Origin: Pseudomonas brassicacearum
GTDB lineage: Bacteria > Pseudomonadota > Gammaproteobacteria > Pseudomonadales > Pseudomonadaceae
Reading direction: 5' to 3'
NCBI RefSeq assembly: GCF_003732225.1
Contig: NZ_MOBJ01000002.1
Span: 186,001 to 250,000, forward strand
DNA: 64,000 nt
Positions 43,370 to 55,416 of the stretch are shown here, piece by piece (position 1 is the first letter of the stretch; every line of letters starts with the position of its first letter). The notes beneath the pieces were generated by a model that worked only from the letters and a program-made list of their open reading frames with translations, had not been told where the DNA came from and did not search any database. Position numbers and translations under genes: made by a program.

Positions 43370-43684
43370 ATGTCGTACGCAGTAATCGTTACTGGTGGCA
43401 AGCAATACAAGGTCGCCCCAGGTGAATACCTGAAGATCGAGAAACTGGAAATCGCTACCGGCGAATCCGTAACTTTTGATCGCGTTCTGTTGGTCGCCAA
43501 TGGCGATGACGTGAATATCGGTGCTCCAGTTGTTGCTGGCGCTACCGTTGTGGCTGAAGTGATCTCCCAAGGTCGTCACGATAAAGTCCGCATCATCAAG
43601 TTCCGTCGTCGTAAGCACCACATGAAGCGTATGGGCCACCGCCAGTGGTACACCGAGATCAAAATCACCGGTATTCAGGCTTAA
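43370..43684 (+). CDS. rplU: 50S ribosomal protein L21
   Basis: The 104-residue protein starts [15 protein letters not shown] and has the family signature near the end ([21 protein letters not shown]). L21 binds 23S rRNA with L20. The ATG at 43370 follows CGGAGAA; a longer in-frame start at 43310 is not used in the family. rpmA follows after 35 bases. Confidence 0.98.
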   Translation: MSYAVIVTGGKQYKVAPGEYLKIEKLEIATGESVTFDRVLLVANGDDVNIGAPVVAGATVVAEVISQGRHDKVRIIKFRRRKHHMKRMGHRQWYTEIKITGIQA

Positions 43685-43719
43685 TTTCAGCCTAATTCCT
43701 CACTAGGAGAATTGAACTC

Positions 43720-43977
43720 ATGGCACACAAAAAAGCTGGTGGTAGTACCCGTAACGGTCGCGACTCAGAAGCCAAACGCCTTGGCGTGAAGATGTATGGC
43801 GGCCAGAAAATCATTCCGGGCAACATCATCGTGCGTCAGCGCGGTACCCAATTCCACGCCGGTTACGGTGTTGGCATGGGTAAAGATCACACCCTCTTCG
43901 CGAAAATCGAAGGCGTGATCAAGTTTGAAGTAAAAGGCGCGTTCAACCGCCGTTACGTGAGCGTTGTCGCGGCTTAA
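43720..43977 (+). CDS. rpmA: 50S ribosomal protein L27
   Basis: An 85-residue protein with [24 protein letters not shown], the L27 signature, whose N-terminal tail reaches the peptidyl transferase centre. No Firmicute-type cleavage extension is present. TAGGAG precedes the ATG. A terminator follows before obg. Confidence 0.98.
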   Translation: MAHKKAGGSTRNGRDSEAKRLGVKMYGGQKIIPGNIIVRQRGTQFHAGYGVGMGKDHTLFAKIEGVIKFEVKGAFNRRYVSVVAA

Positions 43978-43992
43978 TTGCGCGATCGCTGG

Positions 43993-44021
43993 AAAAGCCC
44001 TGTCTTGCGACGGGGCTTTTT
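43993..44021 (+). terminator. rplU-rpmA terminator
   Basis: A 12-bp stem AAAAGCCCTGTC / GACGGGGCTTTT (one T-G pair) with loop TTGC, ending in five T. The obg gene begins about 150 bases later and must have its own promoter or depend on read-through. Confidence 0.92.
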
Positions 44022-44133
44022 CGTTTGTGGGGTGAGTCTCTTGCAAAACTGTTTGTATGGGCTGCCGGCGCTGGATTGTGCGGTCGTTGATTGAGGTCGC
44101 TGCGCTCATTTTTGCAAGAGTCTTATGTCTTAG

Positions 44134-45396
<1,263 letters not shown>

Positions 45397-45418
45397 TTCA
45401 TCTGCGGCAACCTCGTTC

Positions 45419-45449
45419 CTGTAGGAGCAAGGCTTGCCCGCGATGACGG
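45419..45449 (+). repeat. single REP copy, divergent
   Basis: CTGTAGGAGCAAGGCTTGCC continuing CGCGATGACGG resembles the REP core (GGGAGCGAGCTTGCTCGCGA) but carries paired changes in the stem, so the hairpin is kept. No inverse partner is nearby. It lies 23 bases after obg. Confidence 0.75.
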
Positions 45450-45500
45450 TTTATCTGGTCGGGCGCAGTGGTATCATCGCTCGCAAGCCAGTTTCCAAGG

Positions 45501-45524
45501 CGCCGCTCTTTAGAGCGGCGTTTT
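45501..45524 (+). terminator. terminator between obg and proB
   Basis: CGCCGCTC (45501-45508) pairs with GAGCGGCG (45513-45520) around a TTTA loop and is followed by four T. It lies 81 bases before proB, so it could end obg mRNA or work as an attenuator in the proB leader. Confidence 0.7.
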
Positions 45525-45604
45525 GGTATCTGCAAAACGCAGTAATACGAATAATCGCATGGGTGGCGCTGGGTCGCGCCGCTCGCCGGCATAGGTTGAA
45601 GATG

Positions 45605-46723
45605 ATGCGGAGCAAGGTGACAGGTGCGCAGCGTTGGGTCGTGAAGATCGGCAGCGCTTTGCTGACGGCTGACGGCAAGGGTCTGGATCGCGCGGCAATG
45701 GGCGTCTGGGTTGAGCAGATGGTCGCGCTGCATGAGGCGGGTGTCGAGCTGGTGCTGGTGTCCTCGGGGGCGGTGGCGGCAGGTATGAGTCGCCTTGGCT
45801 GGACCGCACGACCCAGTGCGATGCACGAGTTGCAGGCGGCTGCCGCCATCGGTCAGATGGGGTTGGTGCAGGCCTGGGAATCGAGCTTTGCCGAGCATGG
45901 CCGGCACACGGCGCAGATTCTCCTGACTCACGATGACTTGTCCGACCGCAAGCGTTACCTCAATGCGCGCAGCACCTTGCGTGCGCTGGTCGAGCTCAAG
46001 GTCATTCCGGTGATCAACGAGAACGATACGGTGGTCACCGATGAAATCCGTTTCGGTGACAACGACACGCTGGCAGCGCTGGTGGCCAATCTGGTCGAAG
46101 CTGATCTGTTGGTGATCCTTACCGATCGTGACGGCATGTTCGATGCCGATCCGCGCAACAACCCTGACGCCAAGCTGATTTACGAGGCGCGCGCTGACGA
46201 TCCTGCATTGGATGCGGTGGCGGGCGGCACCGGCGGTGCATTGGGTCGTGGCGGTATGCAGACCAAATTGCGTGCGGCGCGCCTGGCGGCGCGTTCGGGG
46301 GCTCACACGATCATTGTGGGTGGGCGTCTGGAGCGTGTGCTGGATCGTTTGAAGGCAGGCGAGCGCATCGGCACCTTGCTGTCGCCTGAGCGCGGCCTGC
46401 TGGCGGCGCGCAAGCAGTGGCTGGCCGGGCACTTACAGACCCGCGGCACGCTGGTGCTGGATGAGGGCGCGGTCACGGCGTTGTCGCAGGGCAATAAAAG
46501 TCTGCTGCCGGTTGGTGTGAAGCTGGTTCAAGGTAGCTTCCGTCGCGGCGAAATGGTGGTGTGCGTGGCGCCGGACGGTCGTGAGATTGCCCGTGGGCTG
46601 GCTAACTACAGCGCACTTGAAGCGCAAAAAATCATCGGTCAATCGTCTGAGGCGATTGTCGGTCTGTTGGGTTACATGGCGGAGCCGGAGCTGGTTCACC
46701 GCGATAACCTGATCCTGGTTTAA
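45605..46723 (+). CDS. proB: glutamate 5-kinase
   Basis: ProB phosphorylates glutamate in the first step of proline synthesis and is feedback-inhibited by proline. The 372-residue protein has an amino-acid-kinase domain ([57 protein letters not shown]) and a C-terminal PUA domain. Start at 45605 gives the length of other Pseudomonas ProB; the ATG three bases earlier is an alternative. A frame open from 45434 adds no conserved sequence. creA follows 11 bases later. Confidence 0.96.
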   Translation: MRSKVTGAQRWVVKIGSALLTADGKGLDRAAMGVWVEQMVALHEAGVELVLVSSGAVAAGMSRLGWTARPSAMHELQAAAAIGQMGLVQAWESSFAEHGRHTAQILLTHDDLSDRKRYLNARSTLRALVELKVIPVINENDTVVTDEIRFGDNDTLAALVANLVEADLLVILTDRDGMFDADPRNNPDAKLIYEARADDPALDAVAGGTGGALGRGGMQTKLRAARLAARSGAHTIIVGGRLERVLDRLKAGERIGTLLSPERGLLAARKQWLAGHLQTRGTLVLDEGAVTALSQGNKSLLPVGVKLVQGSFRRGEMVVCVAPDGREIARGLANYSALEAQKIIGQSSEAIVGLLGYMAEPELVHRDNLILV

Positions 46724-46734
46724 GGAAAACGCGA

Positions 46735-47199
46735 ATGCGCATGGCAAAAGGATTGTTGGGGTTGCTGTTGGCGATGCCGCTGCTGGTTTCGGCGGAAGAA
46801 ATCGGTCAGGTATCGACTGTATTTAAATTCGTCGGGCCGAATGACCGCATTGTCGTCGAGGCCTTCGACGATCCCAAGGTCGATGGCGTGACCTGCTACC
46901 TGTCGCGAGCCAAGACGGGCGGCGTGAAGGGCGGTCTGGGGTTGGCCGAGGATCGGGCGGAAGCGTCCCTCGCTTGTCGCCAGGTCGGGCCGATCAGCTT
47001 CAAGGGCGAGCTCAAGGATGGCGAGGAGGTGTTCAAGGAGCGCACGTCCCTGGTGTTCAAGACCATGCAGGTGGTGCGTTTCCTCGACAAGAAGCGCAAT
47101 ACCCTGGTGTACCTGGTCTACAGCGACCGCCTGATCGAAGGCAGCCCGCAGAATGCGGTGACCGCGATTCCGATTTTGCCGTGGACGCACAATCAGTAA
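46735..47199 (+). CDS. creA: CreA family periplasmic protein
   Basis: A 154-residue protein with a signal peptide (likely cleavage after VSA near residue 20) and the CreA pattern: [67 protein letters not shown]. Two cysteines (TCYL and LACR) may bridge. In E. coli creA begins the creABCD locus, but here it follows proB by 11 bases and no creBCD is present. The function is unknown. Confidence 0.92.
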   Translation: MRMAKGLLGLLLAMPLLVSAEEIGQVSTVFKFVGPNDRIVVEAFDDPKVDGVTCYLSRAKTGGVKGGLGLAEDRAEASLACRQVGPISFKGELKDGEEVFKERTSLVFKTMQVVRFLDKKRNTLVYLVYSDRLIEGSPQNAVTAIPILPWTHNQ

Positions 47200-47216
47200 T
47201 CTAACGAAGATTGAAA

Positions 47217-47306
47217 TGTGGGAGCGAGCTTGCTCGCGATAGCGGTGTAGCAGTCAGCAATGATGTTGAATGTTATGGCCTCATCACGAGCAAGCTCGCT
47301 CCCACA
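47217..47306. repeat. REP pair (BIME)
   Basis: Direct copy at 47217-47241 and inverse copy at 47282-47306 (with one change, CATCACGAG). It lies between convergent creA and rpsT. Confidence 0.95.
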
Positions 47307-47343
47307 TTGGTTTTGGGTATGCGCTCGCCAAATCGCAGGCAAT

Positions 47344-47371
47344 AAAAAACCGACCCTAGGGTCGGTTTTTT
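47344..47371. terminator. rpsT terminator (bidirectional)
   Basis: AAAAACCGACC and its exact inverse GGTCGGTTTTT close on a CTAG centre; the runs of A and T on the two sides allow termination in both directions. It lies 15 bases after the rpsT stop and about 145 bases after creA. Confidence 0.93.
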
Positions 47372-47385
47372 AATGAGCGTGTCGC

Positions 47386-47664
47386 TTAGGCAGCAGCGGC
47401 AACGTTCAGAGCCTTTACGTGGCCATTCAGGCGGCTCTTATGGCGAGCAGCTTTGTTCTTGTGGATGATGCCTTTATCGGCCATACGGTCGATAACTGGC
47501 ACGGCCAGAACGTAAGCAGCTTGCGCTTTTTCAGCGTCTTTTGCGTCGATGGCTTTAACTACATTCTTGATGTAGGTACGAACCATGGAACGCAGGCTGG
47601 CGTTGTGGCTGCGACGCTTCTCAGCCTGTTTTGCACGTTTTTTGGCGGAAGGTGTGTTGGCCAC
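47386..47664 (-). CDS. rpsT: 30S ribosomal protein S20
   Basis: The 92-residue, Lys/Ala-rich helical protein starts [21 protein letters not shown] and contains [16 protein letters not shown], the S20 hallmarks. It binds 16S rRNA early in assembly. Its own promoter is visible upstream. It is divergent from murJ, as in P. aeruginosa. Confidence 0.98.
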   Translation of the reverse strand: MANTPSAKKRAKQAEKRRSHNASLRSMVRTYIKNVVKAIDAKDAEKAQAAYVLAVPVIDRMADKGIIHKNKAARHKSRLNGHVKALNVAAAA

Positions 47665-47717
47665 CGTCGAGCTCCTCGAAAGACTTTTTAGGAAATAGCA
47701 AACAAAATAGGCCGCGA

Positions 47718-47746
47718 ATCATGCCGATGAGTTGAAGTCTTGTCAA
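47718..47746 (-). promoter_or_regulatory. sigma-70 promoter of rpsT
   Basis: Read on the minus strand, TTGACA (47741-47746) and CATGAT (47718-47723) are 17 bases apart, a near-consensus promoter 54 bases before the rpsT start. Confidence 0.82.
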
Positions 47747-47914
47747 GGGCGGTTGAGACGTTCCGCTAAGTGGTAGGTGAGAGCGACGGGATATTTCTTT
47801 CCGGCGTGCGACCTGTAAACTCGCGAGCTTTGGCTCTGTGCTGTTGCGGCGCGGAGTATCGCATAAGTGGGCGGTTTGTTCGCCTGCTGTTTATCGACAG
47901 GCAAAAACTCTTCA

Positions 47915-49453
47915 ATGAACCTGCTTAAATCGTTGGCCGCCGTCAGCTCTATCACGATGCTTTCCCGGGTTCTGGGGTTCGTCCGTGACACGCTCATCGC
48001 ACGCATATTTGGCGCCGGGATGGCCACAGATGCCTTTTTTATTGCCTTCAAACTGCCCAACCTGTTGCGGCGAATCTTCGCCGAAGGGGCGTTTTCCCAG
48101 GCCTTCGTACCGATTCTGGCGGAATACAAAAGTCAGCAGGGCGAGGAGGCGACACGAACCTTCATTGCTTATGTTTCGGGCTTGCTGACGCTGGTACTGG
48201 CGCTGGTGACGATTCTCGGAATGATCGCGGCGCCCTGGGTGATCTGGGTCACGGCCCCGGGCTTTACCAATACGCCGGAAAAATTCCAGCTGACCTCCAG
48301 CCTGTTGCGAGTGACCTTTCCTTATATATTACTGATCTCGCTGTCCTCGCTCGCCGGGGCAATCCTCAATACCTGGAACCGTTTTTCGGTGCCGGCCTTC
48401 GTGCCGACCCTGCTCAACGTCAGCATGATCATCTTCGCGGTGTTCCTGACGCCGTACTTCGATCCGCCCGTAATGGCTCTGGGCTGGGCGGTGCTGGCCG
48501 GTGGCCTGGCGCAATTGCTCTATCAGCTGCCGCACCTGAAAAAAATCGGCATGTTGGTGTTGCCGCGCCTGAATCTGCGCGATACCGGTGTCTGGCGTGT
48601 GATGACACAGATGCTGCCGGCGATCCTCGGGGTCTCGGTCAGCCAGATTTCGCTGATCATCAACACCATTTTTGCTTCGTTCCTGGTGGCAGGTTCAGTG
48701 TCCTGGATGTATTACGCCGACCGCCTGATGGAGTTGCCATCCGGTGTTCTAGGTGTGGCGCTGGGGACGATTCTGCTGCCGACACTGGCCAAGACCTACG
48801 CCAGCAAGGATCGTCACGAGTACTCGCGAATTCTCGATTGGGGCCTGCGCCTGTGCTTTGTGCTGGTGCTGCCGTGTTCGCTGGCGCTGGGGATTCTGGC
48901 GGAGCCGCTGACCGTTTCGCTGTTCCAGTATGGTCAGTTCAGCGCGTTTGATGCTTCGATGACTCAGCGCGCACTGGTTGCCTACTCGGTCGGTCTTCTC
49001 GGGATTATCGTGATTAAAGTGCTGGCGCCGGGCTTTTATGCGCAACAAAACATTCGCACGCCGGTAAAAATCGCGATTTTCACGCTGGTCGTCACTCAGC
49101 TCTTCAACCTGGCCTTGATCGGCCCGTTGAAACACGCCGGTCTGGCTCTGGCTATCAGCGCTGGTGCGTGCCTCAATGCCGGTCTGTTGTTCTATCAGTT
49201 GCGCAAGCAGAAGATGTATCAGCCGCAGCCAGGCTGGGGCCGGTTCGGGCTCAAGCTGGTGGTCGCGGTGACGGTGATGTCCGCGGTGTTGCTGGGGTTG
49301 ATGCATTTCATGCCGGCCTGGGGCGAAGGGCACATGCTGGAACGCTTCCTGCGTCTGGGGGCTTTGGTAGGCGCCGGTGTGGTGGCATATTTCGGTATGC
49401 TGGCGTTGATGGGCTTCCGTCTGCGGGACTTCAATCGCAAGGCGCTGGACTGA
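47915..49453 (+). CDS. murJ: lipid II flippase MurJ
   Basis: MurJ moves lipid II across the inner membrane for peptidoglycan synthesis. The 512-residue protein has about 14 helices and the MOP-superfamily MurJ signatures [49 protein letters not shown], and [27 protein letters not shown]. The ATG at 47915 gives the standard start. It is followed after about 118 bases by ribF. Confidence 0.97.
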   Translation: MNLLKSLAAVSSITMLSRVLGFVRDTLIARIFGAGMATDAFFIAFKLPNLLRRIFAEGAFSQAFVPILAEYKSQQGEEATRTFIAYVSGLLTLVLALVTILGMIAAPWVIWVTAPGFTNTPEKFQLTSSLLRVTFPYILLISLSSLAGAILNTWNRFSVPAFVPTLLNVSMIIFAVFLTPYFDPPVMALGWAVLAGGLAQLLYQLPHLKKIGMLVLPRLNLRDTGVWRVMTQMLPAILGVSVSQISLIINTIFASFLVAGSVSWMYYADRLMELPSGVLGVALGTILLPTLAKTYASKDRHEYSRILDWGLRLCFVLVLPCSLALGILAEPLTVSLFQYGQFSAFDASMTQRALVAYSVGLLGIIVIKVLAPGFYAQQNIRTPVKIAIFTLVVTQLFNLALIGPLKHAGLALAISAGACLNAGLLFYQLRKQKMYQPQPGWGRFGLKLVVAVTVMSAVLLGLMHFMPAWGEGHMLERFLRLGALVGAGVVAYFGMLALMGFRLRDFNRKALD

Positions 49454-49571
49454 CAATAATCACGGGTCGGGCGTCGGTTTTGTCGGCTCGATCACTTTGG
49501 GTTACGGTGTTGCCTGTCGTCGGCCGCCGGGTGTGGTTATAATCGACCACTTTATGAGCAAGAAGCGCGTT

Positions 49572-50510
49572 ATGCAGCTGGTTCGAGGCCTCCACAATCT
49601 GCGCCCCCAGCATCGGGGCTGTGTCGCCACTATTGGCAACTTTGACGGTGTTCACCGTGGTCACCAGGCTATCCTGGCCCGGCTGCGTGAGCGTGCGATC
49701 GAGTTGGGTGTACCCAGCTGCGTGGTGATTTTCGAGCCACAGCCGCGTGAATTTTTCGCCCCGGACACGGCTCCGGCCCGTCTGGCGCGCTTGCGCGACA
49801 AGCTGCAACTGCTGGCCGACGAAGGTGTCGACCGGGTTCTGTGCCTGGCCTTCAATCAGCGCTTGAGCAAGCTCAGCGCCGCCGAGTTCGTCGACACCAT
49901 TCTGGTCGATGGCCTGGGCGTGCAGCATCTGGAGGTCGGTGACGACTTCCGTTTCGGCTGCGATCGGGTCGGGGATTTCGATTTCCTGCAACAGGCCGGA
50001 ACAGTTCAGGGGTTCACCGTCGAAGCGGCCCAGACCGTTGAACTGGACGGGTTGCGTGTCAGCAGCACCCAGGTGCGTAACGCCCTGGCCGCGGCTGATT
50101 TTGCCATGGCTGAGCGATTGCTCGGTCATCCGTTCCGGATTGCCGGACGGGTCCTGCACGGGCAGAAGCTGGCGCGCCAATTGGGTACGCCAACAGCCAA
50201 CGTGCAACTCAAGCGTCGTCGTGTACCGCTGACCGGGGTTTACCTGGTGAGCGTCGAAGTCGACGGCAAGACCTGGCCAGGCGTCGCCAATATTGGCGTG
50301 CGGCCAACGGTTGAAGGTGATGGCAAAGCCCACCTTGAAGTCCATATTCTAGATTTTGCCGGCGATCTGTATGACCGGCGTTTGACGGTGGTTTTCCACC
50401 ATAAGCTGCGCGAAGAGCAGCGTTTCGCCTCTCTGGAGGCGCTTAAGACGGCGATCAATGCGGATGTCGCCGCCGCCCGTGCCCTAGCCGCACCTAGCGC
50501 CAATCGCTAA
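49572..50510 (+). CDS. ribF: bifunctional riboflavin kinase/FAD synthetase
   Basis: RibF converts riboflavin to FMN and FMN to FAD. The 312-residue protein has an N-terminal nucleotidyltransferase (ATIGNFDGVHRGHQ, VEVGDDF-type ending RVSSTQVR) and a C-terminal flavokinase domain (GRVLHGQKLARQLGTPTAN, GVANIGVRPTV). The ATG at 49572 (MQLVRGLHNLRPQHRG) matches other Pseudomonas RibF; an ATG six residues earlier is possible. ileS starts 13 bases after the stop, opening a tight operon. Confidence 0.96.
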   Translation: MQLVRGLHNLRPQHRGCVATIGNFDGVHRGHQAILARLRERAIELGVPSCVVIFEPQPREFFAPDTAPARLARLRDKLQLLADEGVDRVLCLAFNQRLSKLSAAEFVDTILVDGLGVQHLEVGDDFRFGCDRVGDFDFLQQAGTVQGFTVEAAQTVELDGLRVSSTQVRNALAAADFAMAERLLGHPFRIAGRVLHGQKLARQLGTPTANVQLKRRRVPLTGVYLVSVEVDGKTWPGVANIGVRPTVEGDGKAHLEVHILDFAGDLYDRRLTVVFHHKLREEQRFASLEALKTAINADVAAARALAAPSANR

Positions 50511-50523
50511 TGAAGAGCCTTAA

Positions 50524-53355
50524 ATGACCGACTATAAAGCCACGCTAAACCTTCCGGACACCGCCTTCCCAATGAAGGCCGGCCTGCCTCAGCGCGAACC
50601 GCAGATTCTGCAGCGCTGGGACAGCATTGGCCTGTACCAGAAGTTGCGTGAGATTGGTAAGGATCGTCCGAAGTTCGTTCTGCACGACGGTCCTCCGTAC
50701 GCCAACGGCACTATTCATATCGGTCATGCGCTCAACAAGATTCTCAAGGACATGATCATCCGTTCGAAAACCCTTTCGGGTTTCGACGCGCCTTATGTTC
50801 CGGGCTGGGACTGCCACGGTCTGCCGATCGAGCACAAAGTCGAAGTGACCCACGGCAAGAACCTCACCGCGGATAAAACCCGCGAACTGTGCCGTGCCTA
50901 CGCCACCGAGCAGATCGAAGGCCAGAAGTCCGAGTTCGTCCGTCTGGGCGTGCTGGGCGACTTCGCCAACCCGTACAAGACCATGGATTTCAAGAACGAG
51001 GCCGGTGAAATCCGTGCCTTGGCCGAAATCGTCAAGGGTGGTTTCGTGTTCAAAGGCCTCAAGCCTGTGAACTGGTGCTTCGACTGCGGTTCGGCCCTGG
51101 CTGAAGCTGAAGTCGAGTACGAGAACAAAAAGTCCTCGACCATCGATGTGGCGTTCCCGATCGCCGACGAAGCCAAGCTGGCTACCGCTTTTGGTCTGCC
51201 ATCGTTGGGCAAACCGGCTTCGATCGTGATCTGGACCACCACCCCGTGGACCATCCCGGCCAACCAGGCGCTGAACGTTCACCCGGAGTTCAACTACGCC
51301 CTGGTCGATGTCGGCGACAAACTGCTGGTACTGGCTGAAGAGCTGGTCGAGTCGTGCCTGGCTCGCTACAACCTTGAAGGTTCGGTCATCGCCACCGCCA
51401 CTGGCGCGGCGCTGGAACTGATCAATTTCCGTCACCCGTTCTACGATCGCTTGTCGCCGGTTTACCTGGCCGAGTACGTCGAGCTGGGCGCAGGCACCGG
51501 CGTGGTTCACTCCTCGCCAGCCTACGGCGTAGACGACTTCGTGACCTGCAAAGCTTACGGTATGGTCAACGACGACATCCTCAATCCGGTGCAAAGCAAC
51601 GGCGTTTACGTGCCGTCGCTGGAGTTCTTCGGCGGCCAGTTCATCTGGAAGGCAAATCCGGCCATCGTCGACAAGCTGACGGAAGTCGGTGCGCTGCTGC
51701 ACACCACCGTCATCGAACACAGCTACATGCACTGCTGGCGTCACAAGACCCCGCTGATCTACCGCGCTACCGCGCAGTGGTTCATTGGCATGGACAAGCA
51801 GCCGACGACTGGCGACACCTTGCGCAAACGCGCGATCAAAGCCATCGAAGACACCAAATTCGTACCGGCCTGGGGCCAGGCGCGTCTGCACTCGATGATC
51901 GCCAACCGTCCGGACTGGTGCATCTCCCGTCAGCGCAACTGGGGCGTGCCAATCCCGTTCTTCCTGCACAAGGAAAGCGGCGAGCTGCATCCACGCACCG
52001 TTGAGCTGATGGAAGAGGTCGCCAAGCGCGTCGAAGTCGAAGGCATCGAAGCCTGGTTCAAGATGGACGCGGCCGAGCTGCTCGGTGACGAAGCGCCGCA
52101 GTACGACAAGATCAGCGACACCCTTGACGTCTGGTTCGATTCGGGCACCACGCACTGGCACGTCCTGCGCGGTTCGCATCCGATGGGCCACGACAACGGT
52201 CCGCGTGCCGACCTGTACCTGGAAGGTTCCGACCAACACCGCGGCTGGTTCCACTCGTCGCTGTTGACCGGTTGCGCCATCGACAACCATGCGCCGTACC
52301 GCGAGCTGCTGACCCATGGTTTCACCGTCGACGAAGCCGGCCGCAAAATGTCCAAGTCGTTGGGCAACGTGATCGCGCCGCAGAAAGTCAACGACACCCT
52401 GGGCGCCGACATCATGCGTCTGTGGGTGGCTTCGACCGATTACTCGGGTGAAATGGCAGTTTCCGATCAGATCCTGCAACGCAGTGCGGACGCCTACCGG
52501 CGGATCCGTAACACCGCGCGCTTCCTGCTTTCCAACCTGACCGGTTTCAACCCGGCCACCGACATCCTGCCGGCAGAAGAAATGCTCGCGCTGGACCGTT
52601 GGGCCGTGGACCGTACCTTGCTGTTGCAACGCGAGCTGCAAGAGCACTACGGCGAATACCGTTTCTGGAACGTCTACTCCAAGATCCACAACTTCTGCGT
52701 GCAGGAGCTGGGTGGTTTCTACCTCGACATCATCAAGGACCGTCAGTACACCACTGGCGCCAACAGCAAGGCCCGCCGTTCGGCGCAAACCGCGCTGTTC
52801 CACATCTCCGAAGCGCTGGTGCGCTGGATCGCGCCGATCCTCGCCTTCACCGCTGATGAGCTGTGGCAGTACCTGCCAGGCGAGCGCAACGAATCGGTCA
52901 TGCTCAACACCTGGTACGAAGGCCTCAGCGAGTTGCCGGAAGGCTTCGAACTGGACCGCGCCTACTGGGAGCGGATCATGGCGGTCAAGGTCGCGGTCAA
53001 CAAGGAAATGGAAATCCAGCGCGCGGCCAAGGCCGTGGGCGGTAACCTGCAAGCCGAAGTGACGCTGTTTGCCGAAGAGGCGCTGAGCGCCGACCTGGCC
53101 AAGCTGAGCAACGAACTGCGCTTCGTGTTGATCACCTCGACAGCGAGCATTGCACCGTTCGTGCAAGCGCCAGCCGACGCAGTGGAAACCGAAGTCAGCG
53201 GTCTGAAACTCAAAGTGGTCAAGTCGAGCTTCGCCAAGTGCGCCCGTTGCTGGCACTGCCGTGAAGACGTCGGGGTGAACCCGGAGCATCCGGAAATCTG
53301 CGGTCGTTGCGTCGACAACATCAGCGGTGCCGGCGAGGTTCGTCACTATGCCTAA
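50524..53355 (+). CDS. ileS: isoleucyl-tRNA synthetase
   Basis: IleS charges tRNA-Ile. The 943-residue class I enzyme has HIGH at residues 65-68, the CP1 editing domain ([29 protein letters not shown]), the KMSKS loop at 608-612, and a C-terminal zinc knuckle with two Cys pairs (CARCWHC and CGRC). This is the usual bacterial type sensitive to mupirocin, not the eukaryote-like second copy found in mupirocin producers. It overlaps lspA by 8 bases. Confidence 0.98.
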   Translation: MTDYKATLNLPDTAFPMKAGLPQREPQILQRWDSIGLYQKLREIGKDRPKFVLHDGPPYANGTIHIGHALNKILKDMIIRSKTLSGFDAPYVPGWDCHGLPIEHKVEVTHGKNLTADKTRELCRAYATEQIEGQKSEFVRLGVLGDFANPYKTMDFKNEAGEIRALAEIVKGGFVFKGLKPVNWCFDCGSALAEAEVEYENKKSSTIDVAFPIADEAKLATAFGLPSLGKPASIVIWTTTPWTIPANQALNVHPEFNYALVDVGDKLLVLAEELVESCLARYNLEGSVIATATGAALELINFRHPFYDRLSPVYLAEYVELGAGTGVVHSSPAYGVDDFVTCKAYGMVNDDILNPVQSNGVYVPSLEFFGGQFIWKANPAIVDKLTEVGALLHTTVIEHSYMHCWRHKTPLIYRATAQWFIGMDKQPTTGDTLRKRAIKAIEDTKFVPAWGQARLHSMIANRPDWCISRQRNWGVPIPFFLHKESGELHPRTVELMEEVAKRVEVEGIEAWFKMDAAELLGDEAPQYDKISDTLDVWFDSGTTHWHVLRGSHPMGHDNGPRADLYLEGSDQHRGWFHSSLLTGCAIDNHAPYRELLTHGFTVDEAGRKMSKSLGNVIAPQKVNDTLGADIMRLWVASTDYSGEMAVSDQILQRSADAYRRIRNTARFLLSNLTGFNPATDILPAEEMLALDRWAVDRTLLLQRELQEHYGEYRFWNVYSKIHNFCVQELGGFYLDIIKDRQYTTGANSKARRSAQTALFHISEALVRWIAPILAFTADELWQYLPGERNESVMLNTWYEGLSELPEGFELDRAYWERIMAVKVAVNKEMEIQRAAKAVGGNLQAEVTLFAEEALSADLAKLSNELRFVLITSTASIAPFVQAPADAVETEVSGLKLKVVKSSFAKCARCWHCREDVGVNPEHPEICGRCVDNISGAGEVRHYA

Positions 53356-53860
53356 TGCTGCTAGCCGTTTCGGACGGCTGAGCTGGCTCTGGTTGAGCGT
53401 GCTGGTTCTGGTCATCGACCAGGCCAGCAAGTTCCACTTCGAAAGCTCGCTGACGATGTACCAGCAAATCGTGGTGATCCCCGATTACTTCAGCTGGACC
53501 CTGGCCTACAACACGGGCGCGGCCTTCAGCTTCCTGGCTGACAGCTCCGGCTGGCAACGCTGGTTGTTTGCCCTGATCGCGGTCGTGGTCAGTGCCGTGC
53601 TGGTGGTCTGGCTCAAGCGTCTGGGGCGCAACGACACCTGGCTGGCGATTGCGCTGGCACTGGTGCTCGGCGGCGCGCTGGGCAACCTGTACGACCGCAT
53701 TGCCCTGGGCCATGTGATCGATTTCATTCTGGTGCATTGGCAGAACCGCTGGTATTTCCCGGCGTTCAACTTTGCCGACAGCGCCATCAGCGTCGGGGCT
53801 GTGATGCTCGCGCTGGATATGTTCAAAAGTAAGAAGACCGGAGAAGCCGTTCATGACTGA
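53348..53860 (+). CDS. lspA: lipoprotein signal peptidase (signal peptidase II)
   Basis: LspA removes signal peptides from diacylglyceryl-modified prolipoproteins. The 170-residue protein has four membrane helices and both catalytic aspartates (GNLYDRI and FNFADSAI), plus NTGAAFSFL. Start at 53348 overlaps the ileS stop by 8 bases; a start seven residues earlier is possible but non-conserved. Its stop overlaps fkpB by 8 bases, implying coupled translation along the operon. Confidence 0.97.
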   Translation: MPNAASRFGRLSWLWLSVLVLVIDQASKFHFESSLTMYQQIVVIPDYFSWTLAYNTGAAFSFLADSSGWQRWLFALIAVVVSAVLVVWLKRLGRNDTWLAIALALVLGGALGNLYDRIALGHVIDFILVHWQNRWYFPAFNFADSAISVGAVMLALDMFKSKKTGEAVHD

Positions 53861-54305
53861 ACAGGTATTGGCTGAGCAACGCATCGGCCAGAACACGGAA
53901 GTCACCTTGCACTTTGCATTGCGCCTGGAGAACGGCGACACCGTCGACAGCACCTTCGACAAAGCCCCGGCGACCTTCAAGGTCGGCGACGGTAACCTGC
54001 TGCCAGGTTTCGAAGCCGCGCTGTTTGGCTTCAAGGCGGGCGACAAGCGTAATCTGAGCATCGCGCCAGAAAACGCTTTCGGCCAGCCCAACCCGCAAAA
54101 CGTGCAGATCATCCCGCGTTCGCAGTTCCAGGATATGGAACTGTCCGAAGGCCTGCTGGTGATCTTCAACGATGCGGCGAATACTGAGCTGCCCGGTGTG
54201 GTCAAAGCTTTTGATGATGCTCAGGTGACCATCGATTTCAACCACCCGCTGGCTGGCAAGACATTGACCTTTGACGTAGAAATCATCAACGTCAAAGCGC
54301 TGTAA
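53853..54305 (+). CDS. fkpB: FKBP-type peptidyl-prolyl isomerase, SlyD-like
   Basis: The 150-residue protein has the short FKBP fold with an inserted-flap domain (TLHFALRLENGDTVDSTF, GNLLPGFEAALFGFKAGDKRNL, VDFNHPLAGKTLTFDVEI), the FkpB/SlpA pattern. It has no signal peptide and lacks the metal-binding His-rich tail of SlyD. It starts inside the lspA end (8-base overlap), as in the usual ileS-lspA-fkpB-ispH order. Confidence 0.95.
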   Translation: MTEQVLAEQRIGQNTEVTLHFALRLENGDTVDSTFDKAPATFKVGDGNLLPGFEAALFGFKAGDKRNLSIAPENAFGQPNPQNVQIIPRSQFQDMELSEGLLVIFNDAANTELPGVVKAFDDAQVTIDFNHPLAGKTLTFDVEIINVKAL

Positions 54306-54324
54306 CTGACTGAGTAGGGTCAAA

Positions 54325-54414
54325 TGTGGGAGCGAGCTTGCTCGCGATGGCTGAGTACCATTCAACATCAATGTTGGATGTGAGGCCCTCATCGCGAGCA
54401 AGCTCGCTCCCACA
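54325..54414. repeat. REP pair (BIME)
   Basis: Direct copy at 54325-54349 and inverse copy at 54390-54414, with an inner hairpin TTCAACATCA / TGTTGGATGTGA. It is inside the ileS-lspA-fkpB-ispH operon, in the 163-base gap before ispH, so it may change expression of ispH relative to the upstream genes. Confidence 0.95.
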
Positions 54415-54468
54415 GTAAGGTTTTTCACTGTTTTCGCTATTTCTTGCGCGCAAGACACGAGGCACAGC

Positions 54469-55416
54469 ATGCAAATCAAACTCGCCAACCCCCGTGGCTT
54501 CTGCGCCGGTGTGGACCGGGCGATCGAAATCGTCAACCGCGCCCTGGAAGTCTTCGGGCCGCCGATCTATGTGCGCCACGAAGTGGTCCACAACAAATTC
54601 GTCGTAGAAGACCTGCGCGCACGCGGGGCGATCTTCGTCGAAGAGCTGGATCAGGTGCCGGACGACGTCATCGTGATATTCAGTGCCCACGGGGTTTCCC
54701 AGGCCGTTCGTACTGAAGCCGCAGGCCGTGGCCTGAAGGTATTCGATGCGACCTGCCCGTTGGTGACCAAGGTGCACATCGAGGTGGCGCGCTACAGTCG
54801 CGACGGTCGTGAATGCATTCTGATCGGCCACGCCGGTCACCCGGAAGTCGAAGGCACGATGGGGCAGTACGACGCCAGCAATGGTGGAGCAATTTACCTC
54901 GTCGAAGACGAAAAAGATGTTGCCGCGCTGAACGTACGCGACCCTGAAAAACTCGCCTTTGTCACTCAGACCACCTTGTCGATGGACGACACCAGCCGTG
55001 TGATCGATGCCTTGCGCACGCGTTTCCCGGCCATTGGCGGCCCGCGCAAGGACGACATCTGCTACGCCACGCAGAACCGTCAGGACGCGGTCAAGCAACT
55101 GGCTGACGAATGCGACGTGGTGCTGGTGGTCGGCAGCCCGAATAGCTCCAACTCCAACCGCTTGCGTGAGTTGGCCGAGCGCATGTCCACCCCGGCGTAC
55201 CTGATCGACGGCGCCGAAGATATGCAACGCAGCTGGTTCGAGGGTGTCGAGCGTATCGGCATCACCGCCGGGGCTTCGGCACCGGAAGTGCTGGTTCGTG
55301 GCGTGATCGAGCAACTGCAGGCCTGGGGCGCTACCGGTGCCGATGAACTGGCCGGTCGCGAGGAGAACGTCACCTTCTCCATGCCCAAAGAGCTACGCGT
55401 TCGCTCCCTGCTCTGA
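54469..55416 (+). CDS. ispH: 4-hydroxy-3-methylbut-2-enyl diphosphate reductase
   Basis: IspH makes isopentenyl and dimethylallyl diphosphate in the last step of the MEP pathway using an iron-sulfur cluster. The 315-residue protein keeps the three cluster cysteines ([32 protein letters not shown]), the catalytic glutamate in EGTMGQY and the SNSNRL motif. A REP pair separates it from fkpB. Its last 24 bases overlap the convergent fimT gene. Confidence 0.97.
   Translation: MQIKLANPRGFCAGVDRAIEIVNRALEVFGPPIYVRHEVVHNKFVVEDLRARGAIFVEELDQVPDDVIVIFSAHGVSQAVRTEAAGRGLKVFDATCPLVTKVHIEVARYSRDGRECILIGHAGHPEVEGTMGQYDASNGGAIYLVEDEKDVAALNVRDPEKLAFVTQTTLSMDDTSRVIDALRTRFPAIGGPRKDDICYATQNRQDAVKQLADECDVVLVVGSPNSSNSNRLRELAERMSTPAYLIDGAEDMQRSWFEGVERIGITAGASAPEVLVRGVIEQLQAWGATGADELAGREENVTFSMPKELRVRSLL

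Noticed and set aside
43153..43385. Short frames in the rplU leader
   Set aside because: They overlap the promoter and untranslated leader of rplU, lack ribosome sites, and show no conserved pattern.
50545..53430. 961-codon open frame opposite ileS
   Set aside because: It is an antisense shadow caused by strong third-position GC bias. No recognisable domain and it covers the essential ileS completely.
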